DNA of 64,000 nt from Odontesthes bonariensis (lineage: Eukaryota > Chordata > Actinopteri > Atheriniformes > Atherinopsidae), in the NCBI RefSeq assembly GCF_027942865.1, contig NC_134509.1, positions 35,700,197 to 35,764,196 on the forward strand, written 5' to 3'. A program made the translations under genes and the position numbers. The notes under the pieces are model-generated. The model worked only from the letters and a program-made list of their open reading frames with translations, had not been told where the DNA came from and did not search any database. This document shows, piece after piece, positions 42,544 to 52,907 of this stretch; the first letter of the stretch is position 1; every line of letters begins with the position of its first letter.

Positions 42544-43262
42544 AAAGGGATAGTTCGCCTCTTTTGACATGAAGCTGTATGACATCCCATATAGCAATAT
42601 CATTTATGAACATTGACTTACCCCCCGCTGCGTCCTGTGAGCCGAATTCCAGCTGAGTTTTGCGTTCCACGAAGGTAGTCCGGCTAGTTGGCTGGGGTCA
42701 AAAAATAAAGCGTATTGCTTCTCAAAAAAATATGCGTTCAAAAGAGTAATACATTTGCATCACAAAATGTTGTCCAGGAAAAAGTCAGACCTCACTTCGC
42801 TTGGCGCTATTTTTGCCTCCCTTGATATCAATGCGTCCAATGTAAAACTGTGCAGACCGAAGAGCAGACCGAGCAGTCCCCTGCTTCCGTAACAGGTGCA
42901 GCTATCGCTAGGTGGCTAGGGAGTATCGCAAGCCTAAGCTGCCATATCCACACGTCGAGAGCACAAGCTATATATCTTAAAGATCGCGTTCTGTTTTTTT
43001 ATATCACGCGTGGTATAAGGACACCCGTAAAAAGCGCCCCTTTTCCTCCTTACGGGACGCGCTGTATAATGCTTGAGCACGCGTGCCGAAATACACCACG
43101 CGTCCTCTAGATTATGGCAAGCCTATAGTGCCATATTTTGCGCATCTAAGTATCACGTTAAGATTGCAATTCACCCGCTAAAAGTGCCTGTTTCCCCGAA
43201 TTTTCGCCCGCTTTTTACGTCCGCAATGATGGTTCCGCACAACGCGCGTCGCTGACTGACTT
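42544..43262. repeat. Dispersed element arm beginning TTAA-AGGGATAGTTC
   Basis: It starts tttTAAAGGGATAGTTCGCCTC (42541 on), like the terminus of TTAA-targeting Kolobok-type elements; the matching inverted end was not found. It is markedly CpG-rich for this window (cgcgtg, cgcgcgtcg). A block aagcct..gccatat..tatc..taaagat recurs about 190 bases apart (42930 and 43117). Confidence 0.45.
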
Positions 43263-43379
43263 TTATATCACTTCTTTGCGATCTGTATTCACACTCATGG
43301 TGTTTATTTTCTTTACTCATGTCATTTCTTCTGTCAGTCTTTTAGGTGTTATTAAATGTCAATCTGTATGTAAATAAAG

Positions 43380-43390
43380 TTGTATTATTA

Positions 43391-43428
<38 letters not shown>

Positions 43429-43449
43429 AATAATAATAATAATAATAAT
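43380..43449. repeat. (ATT)n-(AAT)n perfect inverted microsatellite
   Basis: About 14 ATT units run directly into about 9 AAT units, so the tract can fold back on itself. It follows an AATAAAG motif. Confidence 0.95.
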
Positions 43450-43537
43450 GTCAATCAGTCTAGCCTACTCCCATACACACTTGCGCCACTCGCTCGCAGT
43501 CGCAGACGAAGTTGCTATTGAGAGCGAGCTGGCAGTT

Positions 43538-43723
43538 ATGGCGCCACCACCAAAATGTAAAGGTGGAGCTGAAAAGCTAAGGGAGAAAAAGAAGAAATGT
43601 CTGGAGGAAGGTGCATCGACAAGTTACAAAATCACAGACTTATTTGGAAAACCTCCGCCTGGTGACAGTGATGTAATGATAAGTTGTGGCATTGACTTTG
43701 TTAGCTTGCTTTTCACAGATGAG
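43538..43723 (+). pseudogene. hAT (zf-TTF/ZMYM1-like) transposase first exon
   Basis: ATG 43538 starts MAPPPKCKGGAEKLREKKKK and continues with YKITDLFGKPP, ending at a gtaacg donor (43724). The K-.-K-G-G-A-E-K-.R-.-K-K-K.L motif with a following ..ITDLF marks the N-terminus of the TTF-type-zinc-finger hAT transposases (often annotated as zinc finger MYM-type protein 1-like). A homologous start lies on the opposite strand at 45420-45905. No downstream domain was found nearby. Confidence 0.6.
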
Positions 43724-45419
43724 GTAACGTTCCCTACAAGCTAGCCTAGCTGACGTTAGCTAGATAAATGTCTAAACTTGAGACCATTATGATCTGGTAA
43801 AATAAGCAAGCTGGCGCTGTGGTCATTATCGAGATTATCTAATTTAACATGTTAGCCATTGCCACTTGCTTACAATCGACGAGCAGGATATATATGATGG
43901 TAGTTGTAAAGAGGGCAATCTTATCATTTCTAATAACATATCAAATAATGCTGAAGTTAACCAGCTGGCTTGTTATGCTGAAATCACAGTGTTACACACC
44001 AGTGACGTGCGGTGAACTTTGTTTGGTGAGGGCACTGAAACTTCAACTCAATAGAGTAACTTAAATCACCATTCAGTTGGCAGCTTGCACAATGGCTACT
44101 GGTTGTTTTTCATGTCAGCATTCTTTACACAAATATAGGTCAGTCACATAGTTGTTAACTTCTTATGCGCTCGTTAGTATGTGTGATATGAACTCTTTAA
44201 TACGAAGTTGCATATATGAAATACATAAAAAACAGGCTCAGGAGCTTACTCTCTTAACAGCACCTTGAGGCTTTTATGTTGATGGCTACACAGACCGATG
44301 TTTTGCAGATGCCAGACAGTGAGAAAATCATAGACGGTGTTGCAGAAAAGAGTGAGCTGCTGCAAAAACTACTCATGTAGTGAGTTAATAATAATGTATA
44401 CTGATATTGTTTTTTATTTATTTAAATTGTATTATTTATAATTATTATTATTTTAAATGCATATGGCAGCAGAGTTAGTTCTGTTATTTAACTTATTGTT
44501 TTGTTATGCACCTTCAACATGCCTACACCCAATCACACACCCAGCATGCAACACCACTGATCCCACTGATGTTCACACCCCATTGTATATTCTGTTCTGT
44601 TCTGTTCATTTCTACAATATAGTTCATACTAATTATACCCTCTGATTCCAGTTTCTTTATTGTGTGGTCTTTCTCTGCTGACATTCATTCCTTATGGCTC
44701 TGTCATCTGAGCAGAGTTAAGCATATTCATCTAGCAAACTATACCTACCTTGGAGTATTACAAGAGCAGGTATCATTTTATTCCATGTGTCCATCCAGGC
44801 AAATTGGTGGATCCAAAAGTTATTAAAAAAACATATATGATGTTATTTCTTTGTATTCACCAAAAATAATGCTAAGTGTATGGATATTTGTGCAAGTAGA
44901 CCACTGATGTGCGATGCATTGAGTGGGTATCGCGCCGTGTATTGAGTGGGCCGGTCTGACAATAACTCCCGGGCCACTTTTCTCCCCCAGTCCGCCCCTG
45001 GGCTCTACACACAGACACGCCAACAATTCCACTGACCATGCCAACAATCAACGGCAGAGACTGAAGTGCAGCCAGAGAGGGGCGCAGCGGTGCAGCCACT
45101 CTCATATACAGGGTCGGACCCCCCCCCAAAAGAAACTACCAAAATTCCTGTTTCCCCCATAGATGACAAACACACATTATTAAGCTCAATGAGAGTCGTG
45201 TTGTTGCAGCACCTGAAAAACAGCCAAAACAATTAACTACAATAACGCTTAATGAAGTCTCTACAGTCAAAATCAATAAAAAGTGCCGTATTGCATCAGT
45301 AAAATAAATAGCTAATAATTACACCCCCCCCCAAAAAAAAGGAAAGTACACAATATGATCAGAGCAAACAAAATGAATACACCTGAATACCATGTAAACA
45401 TAATTTATTTTATTTTTAT
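43724..45419. other. hAT-related and unassigned sequence
   Basis: Two short blocks look like hAT element ends or arms: 44000-44040 (caccagtgacgtgcggtgaact..ggtgagggcactgaa) and 44890-45000 (ccactgatgtgcgatgcattgagtggg..). No coding frame. C/A homopolymers occur at 45118-45128 and 45325-45341. Confidence 0.4.
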
Positions 45420-45905
45420 TTACCTATTTAGTACCTTTTTTGTGTTCTCAGTTGGGTGATTTTTTAAAAATAAACACAGTTCGTTTTTGTTAGGGCGGGT
45501 GAAATAGTCCATCGGCGGCTGAGCCTCGGCTGGAATCCTCTCTGAACTAACGTTAGCTTCACTAGAAGTGCTAGCATGAACGTCACCTTTAGGTCCTAAA
45601 ATGTCCTTCATCTCCTTGCCCTCGACCTCTTCATGTTCCTGCTCATCGTCAGTAGGCCTATCCTCCGACCCGACACAATATCTTTCTTCAGTTGGCCCTG
45701 GGGTGACATTTCCAGCAACGTTTTTGTCATAGCTGTGGTGGCTACTTCCACTTGCACTAACACTAGCGGCACTACAACTGGCAGCAGCAAACAAATTGTC
45801 TATTTTAAAACATTTGGCAGCGTCGGCCTGAAGGGCTTTTTGCTTTTTGTCTCGGATCTTCTCCGCTCCCCCTTTCCTCTTCTTGGAGCCTCTGTCGTCC
45901 TCCAT
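45420..45905 (-). pseudogene. hAT (zf-TTF) transposase N-terminal region
   Basis: Minus-strand frame of 161 codons: start MEDDRGSKKRKGGAEKIRDK, a Ser/Ala-rich stretch, an acidic stretch, and finally PPMDYFTRPNKNELCLFLKN followed by HPT. The MD-.-F-.RP....L..F...HPT block directly precedes the TTF zinc finger in hAT proteins of this type. The frame then ends in TAA without the finger, so the remaining exons are missing or lost. The long open frame suggests recent decay. Confidence 0.7.
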
Positions 45906-46174
45906 AATAATTTAGCCTACTCTGATAATTTTTAAGTGAAACATAGATGATGCCTAATGGCGGTATGGACAGATCCACTTGAGGGATGGGGGTAGGGGGC
46001 GCAATCGTAACACGCACCTGCTTCTGAACTTGTCCTGAAGAGGCAAGGTCTGTGCAACCCCCCCAAAAATTCGTGCAGATGGGCAGGAAGGGGACAACCT
46101 GTCACACCAGTTTAACAACAAGTTGCCATCCAGCCTTTTTGGCGGTTTATCAGACATCACAACGCAATGCATTA

Positions 46175-46894
46175 CAGTGGAAACCGCTTATAGTGATCAC
46201 GTTGGTCCAGAGCCAATTTGAACACTATAAGCGGTTGATTACTAAAACCGAATTTATATATATTTTTTTTTTTGCTATTTTATTTTTTACTCCCTTGATT
46301 CCTTTCTGGACGTCTGCTTCTGCCCTATGCTTCTGCCTCGCTAGCTAACGTAACGAGTTGACACCGGGCAGCAAGCCGAGATGCTGCGGCGAAGCTTGGC
46401 ATTCAGGCTACCTTGTGTAGTCTAATTAAGCAACGAGAGACAGTCATGAATGCTTACATGTTGCACCTGAGGAATGCCAAGCTTCGCCGCAGCATCTCGT
46501 TGGCTCATTTTTGGTAATTTGTCATACGCCTCGAGGAGACTACGTTTTTCATTCAGAGAAAATGACTTCCTTTTTCCAGCCATGACTCGCGCGCTTGCTG
46601 CCTGGTGTCAACTCATTACGTTGGCTAGCGAGGCAGAAGCATAGGGCAGAAGCAGACGTCCAGAAAGGAATCAAGGGAGTAAAAAATAAAATAGCTACAC
46701 GTAGTTTTAAAATTATTTTTGCACATGTTTACATTCATAAAATGGCCAAAAATGAACATTATAAGCAGATTTCTTGATTACTATAAACAAATTATTGAAA
46801 CAGCATTTGTATAGAAATGATTCTGTCCCAAGCCTTTTGATCTATATAAGCGGTTGATTACTATATCCGTGACCACTATAAGCGGTTTCCACTG
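46175..46894. mobile_element. Tigger (pogo-type) DNA element, TA target, fold-back interior
   Basis: Inverted ends CAGTGGAAACCGCTTATAGTG (46175) and complement (to 46894), flanked by TA at 46173-46174 and 46895-46896. Both the CAGT start and TA duplication fit Tigger/pogo in the Tc1-mariner superfamily. Internally the left arm (46290-46412) is repeated inverted at 46470-46694, for example aggcagaagcatagggcagaagcagacgtcc. The element is thus a rearranged, non-autonomous derivative. Confidence 0.85.
46422..46583 (-). pseudogene. Tigger transposase N-terminus (CENP-B-type HTH)
   Basis: Minus-strand ATG at 46583-46581 begins MAGKRKSFSLNEKRSLLEAY and continues KLPKMSQRDAAAKLGIPQ, then loses homology and stops at 46422. 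This is the N-terminal psq/CENP-B helix-turn-helix of Tigger transposases, which binds the terminal repeats. The catalytic DDE part is absent. Confidence 0.8.
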
Positions 46895-46896
46895 TA

Positions 46897-47220
46897 ATAG
46901 GTAGCGGAGTGGTCATAATGAAGTGTAGGCTGCCTGGCACACGTGGGTATTTGGGAATCTCCGTGGCTGCTCAGGAATCTCCCACGGAATCGACGCCTAT
47001 GATTCCACCCAACTGTGAAGGTCTCTAGATCTTGCTTAATGCGGGGCAAAATTACGTACTGGGGACAGAAAAGGTGCGTGCAGTTGGCTGGGTCAAGCAG
47101 GCCATCCTCCTCAAGAGTGTGGAGCAAATCATAATAAATGCTTGACAATGTTCCAAACATTGCGCAACAAGCGCTCGATCCTGGAAGAAAATCAAAGATT
47201 AAAAATGTTTTTAATACGCA
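46897..47220 (-). pseudogene. Integrase-core-type transposon gene fragment
   Basis: Minus strand: after a tctttgattttcttccAG acceptor it reads RIERLLRNVW, slips one frame, then SIYYDLLHTLEEDGLLDPAN, a LFCPQYVILPRI block and DLETFTVGWNH. This wording (R.ER.WR..W, LPRI..DL..F..GWNHH) is that of the end of an integrase-like core domain in multicopy fish genes of transposon origin. Family placement is from memory. The frameshift makes it a remnant. Confidence 0.55.
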
Positions 47221-47631
47221 CTGATTACACTGAAATTTTGCAGTGGATAGGCTGATAGACACAGTATGTCGGGCCGCGGATGAGTTTCTCTCACTTGTGA
47301 GCAATGAAGTCGGCGGTGATCAGGCTAATTTGTGTTTATTATCAGTATAAGCAGAGCGAATCACAACTTTAATGAGTGCGGTTCAGTTTGACATCATTGT
47401 CAGTCTTTTAGAAAAACATTTAATTTGATTAAAATCGAAAAATAATATTTATAGCCTACAGGCTATAAAAATAATAGTCATTATTAAAGCAGCCGGGTAG
47501 ACTTAATTGTGTAGCCGGCTATATGTGCTAGCTAGCTACAAGGAAAGCCCTGATTATGAACTGGGAGATTTAGCATTAGCTGGTTGGAAGTCAGCACACT
47601 TGTGTCAGTTGAACTGCAGTGAAACAACGCA
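47221..47631. other. Unassigned sequence
   Basis: AT-rich, no recognised feature. Confidence 0.3.
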
Positions 47632-47632
47632 G

Positions 47633-47682
<50 letters not shown>
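47632..47682. repeat. (CA)n microsatellite
   Basis: About 25 uninterrupted CA units. Confidence 0.95.
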
Positions 47683-47687
<5 letters not shown>

Positions 47688-48104
47688 CGGCTGACACGCT
47701 GAGACGTACGAGTGCCTCTCGCACGTGCGCATGAAACTATAGTTTTTGTCAGAAGACCCGTCATTTTACATCCTTAGGCCTGTATGACCGCTTGATATGC
47801 TGATATTGAGAAACGTTTGGTTTTACTATATCATGAAATTGCCGAAACCTTTAATTAACTTACCTGAGCACGAGCGTTTGACTCCATCCTGTTTTTCCTC
47901 TATCAGTACCAATGTGTGCCCACTGTGTGTCGTTGGCGCTCAGATCCCGGCCGCGTGTATCCCTTTTCCAACCCAGTTTAGACAAAACCACGCCCACTTC
48001 CGCAGTACGGAAGCTTAGTCGGGAAGCGAGAGACTGACCCTATATAATGATGTTATTGTAATTCCATTAAAGCAAAATATTCTGGATGTCTGCACCATCA
48101 TCAT

Positions 48105-48215
48105 TTCTCGCGTCCAACTGGCCAAGCATGTCTCCAGATCCAGCATCTGTGGGGCATCCTGAAAAGGATGGTGGAGGAGCGCAAAGTCTCTACCATCCAC
48201 CAGCTCTGTAATGTC
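48105..48215 (+). pseudogene. Tc1-type transposase C-terminal fragment
   Basis: Broken plus-strand frames read PSMSPD and then, after an indel, LWGILKRMVEERKVSTIHQL. This matches the W-P..SPD-L-N-P-I-E-.LW segment of Tc1 transposases, around the last catalytic acid. The N-P-I-E part falls at the indel. Very short relic. Confidence 0.55.
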
Positions 48216-48764
48216 GTCATTTACCCTGTGTACTTACTTATGTTGCCAGTGGCTTAGGTATTAATGGCTGTGTGCTGAATTATTTTGAGGAGACAGCAAA
48301 TTTACACTGTTACACTGTTATACAAGCTGCACAGTCACTACTTTACATTGTAGCAAAGTGTAATTTCTTAAGGATTGTCCCATGAAAAGACAGATTCAAT
48401 TTTGTTAAAAAAATGTCGACGTTGGACTTACTTCTGTGATATACTGTACTTTTTGTCTGTTACTTTTAAATGCTTTAATGCTTGCCTTTAATATCTTTTA
48501 ATTGCCTCCCAAAACGAATTCAAGAATATAAAAAAACATGAGGGGAGATAATCGCGTCTTAGAACCTTTAACAGAGAGTGGCGTAGTACACCAAACTACG
48601 CTGTCTGTCATGACAATTTATTAACATTACTAAAATATTCGGGTATGATAGGAGATAATTGCTAGAATATTTAACAGAAAGTGACCAGTCAAGAACGCGA
48701 AACAACACTGTGTCAAAATTTTGTGAACATCTATTGATTTGATTTTTGGCAATGATTACACTCA
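48216..48764. other. Unassigned sequence
   Basis: AT-rich, without a recognisable gene. Two similar lines at 48555-48600 and 48660-48690 (aacagagagtg/aacagaaagtg) are too short to interpret. Confidence 0.3.
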
Positions 48765-49018
48765 AGTATGGCACACTGTTTTTAACTGGAATTTTACAGA
48801 TGAATGTAGAAGCACAGTCTTTGATTGGTTAAAGCTCGCATTTGTTGATATTAAGACAGAAGCACTGGAAAATATTTTAAGTAACTGAAGAGCCACAGGG
48901 ATTTGGCTGCTATCTTTTAGAAAGAGTGTGGTATCGTCTGCTAACTGACTCATAATTATTTTTCTTCCTGCAACTGAAATTGCGGAAGTCTTGAAATTGA
49001 AATCTTCTGGAAGACGTG
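48765..49018 (-). mobile_element. L1-clade LINE fragment, RT motif C region
   Basis: Minus strand reads KIIMSQLADDTTLFLKDSSQ followed by LLKIFSSAS. The Q-L-A-D-D-T-T-L-F motif is the catalytic box as found in fish L1-type elements (A-D-D). Only about 85 codons remain. It abuts the 5' start of an L2 element. Confidence 0.7.
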
Positions 49019-49216
49019 AACCTGATGCTTTGCTTTGCGGTAAGACGTATTGCTTCACTTCCTGTTACCTTGTTTGTGTACTGTGGAATTTCTAGCTCCT
49101 CTTGGACTGATAATCACTTTATTTCTACCTATAACTTACATAATTTTTCGTAGTTAACTCTATACTATACCGTTCTGTTCATTCACTCCTACAGATATTT
49201 AGTCTTTATTTTCACT

Positions 49217-49661
49217 CTTTTTTTTTTTAAACCCCTTATCCTGCCCAGCATTATGGCAGCAGAATTATAATCTGAATACCGTTTATGCCAAACACATTTG
49301 CTATGCCAAGGGAAGCTTTATGAATGTAAAGCTCCCCTTGATGCCCATCAACTACTTATCTATTTATTTATTTTTGTTACAATACTTAACATGTGATAGT
49401 GCCGAACCGGACCGGGGTACAGGGAAAGAGGGAGAGCAAAGAAAAAAAAGGAACAGAAATAGGAAGAGACAATCATAGAAATCAATGAAAAATCAGACAA
49501 CCAGCTGCTACACCTCGAAAAACAATCCACGGCTTTTGTGGGGAATCCAGCCACCAGGAGCACCTGTGAGCAGACAAGCAGAGAAGGTGCCCCAGACAGC
49601 CAAGCATAGTGGGCCAGCACATGCCCCAGTGCCCCTGGCCAAGCGCCCCGGAGTCAAGATA
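49217..49661 (-). mobile_element. 445-bp retroposed insertion with 12-bp TSD
   Basis: TTTATTTTCACT occurs at 49205-49216 and 49662-49673. The L2 copy at 33.65 kb has the uninterrupted site. The insert starts with a T-run (49218-49228) on the plus strand, i.e. a 3' A-tail on the minus strand. A long target duplication plus an A-tail indicates LINE-type retroposition. The body is not recognised. Confidence 0.75.
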
Positions 49662-49705
49662 TTTATTTTCACTTTTTAGCGGTGTGTCTGGTTCTCTAGC
49701 TTAGC

Positions 49706-50493
49706 ATGGCTACCTGTTCTCTCCCTCCATCTCCTGCTTTCACCTGCTCTATGTGTCAGATGTTTAGTTACTCCTCTGCCTCCTTTTGCGATAATGGTAC
49801 ATGTAACAAATGTAGTCTTTTTGTAGTTTTGGAGGCGAGGTTATCTGATTTGGAGGCTCGGCTCTGCACTGTTGAAAATCACCTGATAGCAAGCCAGGTC
49901 CCTTTAGCCAGTGTGGAGTCACCTAGCGTCACTAGCTCCATTGACCGCCTCCTAGCAGAACCCGAGCAGCCGGGACCCCAGGTTGGCTGGGTGACTGTCA
50001 GGAAGAGAAGGCATAGCCCTAAAGGGATAGCCGTAAAGTCAAGCCCGTGGTTGGTTCACCATCGACCTGTCCACGTTTCAAATAGATTTTCCCCACTCAG
50101 CAACGTACCCGCTGAGGACAATGACTAACGTGGCATTAGAGACACCAGCAACCATAGTCAAATGCATTCCAGGGGCCAGAGTGGGCTACGTAGAATCCTA
50201 TTTAAAACTGCTGGCTAAGGATAAGCGTAAATACAGTAAAAAAGTTATTCATGTCTGCGGTAATGACATCCGGTTACACCAATCTGAGGTCACTAAAATT
50301 AATGTTGCATCGGTGTGTAATTTTGCCAAAACAATTTCGGACTCCGTAGTTTTCTCTGGACCCCTGCCAAATTTGACCAGTGATGACATGTTTAGCCGCA
50401 TGTCCTCCTTCAATCGCTGGTTGTCCAGATGGTGTCCAGCAAACAACGTGGGCTATATAGATAATTGGCAATCTTTCTGGAGAAAACCTGGTC
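49706..50493 (+). pseudogene. L2 ORF1 with SGNH-hydrolase-like domain
   Basis: It begins [20 protein letters not shown] with Cys pairs and a coil ([16 protein letters not shown]). The frame then breaks at about 50125 (TGA) and resumes [33 protein letters not shown] (position of the oxyanion/Asn block G-x-N-D), [20 protein letters not shown] and [28 protein letters not shown]-type esterase domains are known in ORF1 of CR1/L2 LINEs; their role is unclear. The final D-G-I-H-P block is cut off by the junction at 50493. Confidence 0.75.
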
Positions 50494-50699
50494 AGGTAGA
50501 CAACTGCAGCTCATTCAGAAATCTGCTGCTCGAGTCTTCACTCAGACCAAAAAAGTGGACCACATCAGTCCAGCTCTGAGGTCTTTACATGGGCTACCTG
50601 TCATCAGAGGATCGACATTAAAGTTCTGATGCCGGTCTATAAAGCTCTGAATTGTCTAGGACCAAAATACATCAGCGACCTCCTGACCCAGTATGAACC
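50494..50699 (+). mobile_element. L2-like LINE fragment of another family
   Basis: Broken frame reads LQLIQKSAARVFTQTKKVDH, then ISPALRSLHGLPV and LMPVYKALNCLGPKYISDLL, a conserved RT C-terminal segment but a family different from the ORF1 just upstream. The junction is therefore a recombination or a second insertion. Confidence 0.7.
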
Positions 50700-51088
50700 T
50701 ACTTTCCCCCGGCCTCTGGAAAATTTCTATCACAATATTCCTTTAACAGGTTAATATGGAGTAGTTGCTTAGGTTTATATTTATCCGGACACATGATTTC
50801 ATAGGTCACTGGACCCATTTTTCTTGTAACAGTATAGGGGCCTTGCCATTTTGCCAGTAACTTACTAGGTTCTGATGGTAACAGCAACAACACTTTCTTA
50901 CCAATTTTCAGCTCTCTTTTACGGGCACGTTTGTTGTACCATACCTTTTGCCTTTGTTGGGCTTTCTGCAGGTGGTCTTTGACTTTTTCCCAGAAAGTTT
51001 TCAGTTTGTCTCTCATCTGTAGAATGTAGGAGATGATGTTGGTTGCCTCACCAGCCACCCAATTCTCCTTCAGCATGTCCAAAGGACC
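50700..51088 (-). pseudogene. Gypsy B integrase C-terminal region (GPY/F module)
   Basis: The frame reads VKDHLQKAQQRQKVWYNKRA, then KIGKKVLLLLP and LLAKWQGPYTVTRKMGPVTYE. The KVL.LLP...SKL..KW.GPY.V module is the GPY/F domain of chromo-less Gypsy integrases. The 127-codon frame is open. It continues upstream across the solo LTR (DVRGPLDMLKE) at 51844. Confidence 0.8.
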
Positions 51089-51093
51089 TCTAA

Positions 51094-51838
51094 TGTCACA
51101 CCGCGGTGAGGTTAAGTTGGGTTTTTGTCTCGTTTCATGTATTGTTTCGTCATTTCCTGTTTTATTTTGAAAGATTAACTTCCCTCTCGTTTCAGGTCAC
51201 TTGCCCTTCCTCTCGTTCTCCAGTCTGATTGTCCTATGAATGAATCCACCTGTTTCCCATTACCCCGGTGTGCTTAAGAGTCTGCGTCTCCCCGTCTTGT
51301 GCCAGTGTGTTGTATCTGTCCGTATGAAGTGCATCATCCTCGCCTTTTTGCCAAGCCTGTTATCCAAGCCTGTTATCCAAGCCCTGTTTCCAAGTTTACC
51401 AAGTGGTATTTATCCTCGAAAGAGTGTTTTTTTTTTCTCCTAGTGAATTTTGATAAATTAGAACCTGTAAGAGTTACAGTGTTAGTTTTTGTTTATAGCC
51501 TTCTTGTTTTCCCTCCTAGTTGGAGTGGTTTTTGTTTGTAAGTTTATCATAGTGTATTTCCTCCGATTTTTAGGATAGGCGTTTTGTTTTTTCCTCCGCA
51601 GCAGGAGTGATCCTTAGTTAATCTTAAAGTTTCATGGTCTTTTTGTTTTTTCCTCCGTTAGAGGAGTGATTTTGAGTTTGATAATTTATATAGATATACT
51701 TTCCCATTTTGGAAAAGTATAATATTTCATAGCCTGTTTAGCTTCTCTGAAGAGGAACTTGTTGATTCTGCTGCCCTCCTAATAAAGCATTGGAATTACA
51801 TCTCCTGCATCTGCGTCCTCCGTTCTCTAAGTGTGACA
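51094..51838. mobile_element. Solo LTR, 745 bp, TSD TCTAA
   Basis: Begins TGTCACACC and ends GTGTGACA (inverted 8-base ends TGTCACAC/GTGTGACA). TCTAA flanks it at 51089-51093 and 51839-51843. AATAAA at about 51779-51785 is the likely polyadenylation signal, giving + orientation. Excising it joins the Gypsy integrase frame. Left by LTR-LTR recombination of a full element. Confidence 0.9.
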
Positions 51839-51843
51839 TCTAA

Positions 51844-52842
51844 CTTGTCTAGCATAGAGCAGTTCAAAGGGGGAAAAAACAGTTGAAGCCTGATGTACTT
51901 CTCGGTATGCAAACAAAAGAAACGGTAACCATTTATCCAAGTCTTTGCCGGTATAATCAACAAATTTTTTCAGCATTTGCTTCAAAGTACCATTCAATTG
52001 TTCAAAAAGACCATCAGTTTCATACCTTTCACACCAAGTTGGGAATAAAGTGATTTCAACAGGTGGGACTTAAAATTTGCACCATGATCCGTTAAAATCT
52101 CTATTGGAACACCAACTCTTGAAAATAGCTCAACTAAACACTGGATACTATGTTTGACATGAAGGGAGCATAATGGATAAACATTTGGATATCAATCAAT
52201 CAATCAATCTTTATTTATATAGCGCATTTCATGCCACAGGCAACTCAATGTGCTTATCTTATATCTGGTGGCAAAGTCACATTTGACCAGAGCATATTTG
52301 TGTCCATTGCTACTTTTTAGTAAAGACCAATGATATCCATGGCTATTCTCTGATAGGGTACATCCATTAACGGTAAATATTGTAGCTGGGCTCGGTCTGA
52401 AACTTTGGTAGGGGCTACTACCTGACATTCATGACAAGTTTTACAATATTCCACAACATCTTTGTTTAAGCCTGGCCAATAAAAGCGCTGAGCAATACAA
52501 TAATGTCTTTACTCCTCCGAGATGCCCAGTCCATGGTACAGTGTGGCCCAAATTTAAGATTACTGTGCACTGCTCTTTTGGAACAACCAACCTTGGTGTC
52601 TCAATGTCTGCCAAATACAGAAGATTATCCTTTATAATGAAAGGATCCCCAATTACCCTTTCCAGCTCTGCCTTATGTACTTTCTTATCCCCATCTATTT
52701 TGCATGCTTTCTCAAAAAGTGGTTTTAGAGAAGAATCATTTTCTTGGCCTTCTTTAAAATTATTTGGAATTTGCCATTGAGGATCAATAAGTGGGGTTGT
52801 TGGAAAGGTAGGGTCAGTAAGTTTTAATTTATCATAATTCAT
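51844..52842 (-). pseudogene. Gypsy B integrase zinc-binding and catalytic region
   Basis: The frame from 52842 reads ..LLYLADIETPRLVVPKEQCT and LNLGHTVPWTGHLGGVKTL, the histidine part of the integrase HHCC module (H...H). Further down, broken frames contain the Cys part near 52440 and the catalytic-core block ILTDHGANF near 52090 (one of the D-D-E aspartates). Stops and a 67-bp insertion interrupt it. Confidence 0.7.
52194..52260 (-). mobile_element. 67-bp LINE 3'-end stub with (CAAT)n tail
   Basis: aatcaatcaatcaatctttatttatatagcgcatttcatgcc.. is the complement of a LINE terminus with an ATTG-repeat tail. ATATC occurs on both sides (52189-52193 and 52261-52265). Removing the stub restores Gypsy sequence. 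A severely 5'-truncated insertion. Confidence 0.75.
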
Positions 52843-52907
52843 ATTTTTCTCCTGACGACGGTGCCTTTTTTTTTTTTTTTAACCTTATAACTCCTTCATA
52901 CAAACTG

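Larger units (their letters stand above)
49020..50493 (+). mobile_element. L2 LINE, 5' part (5' UTR and ORF1)
   Basis: It starts tgctttgctttgcggtaagacgtattgcttcacttcctgttacc, the same 5' start as the copy at 33480. It runs through ORF1 to the [11 protein letters not shown] block and then stops at 50493, where a different L2-family piece begins. A 445-bp retroposed insertion sits in its 5' UTR. Confidence 0.85.

Noticed and set aside
48520..48700. Inverted or direct repeats around aacagagagtg
   Set aside because: Matches are about a dozen bases with mismatches, expected by chance in AT-rich sequence.
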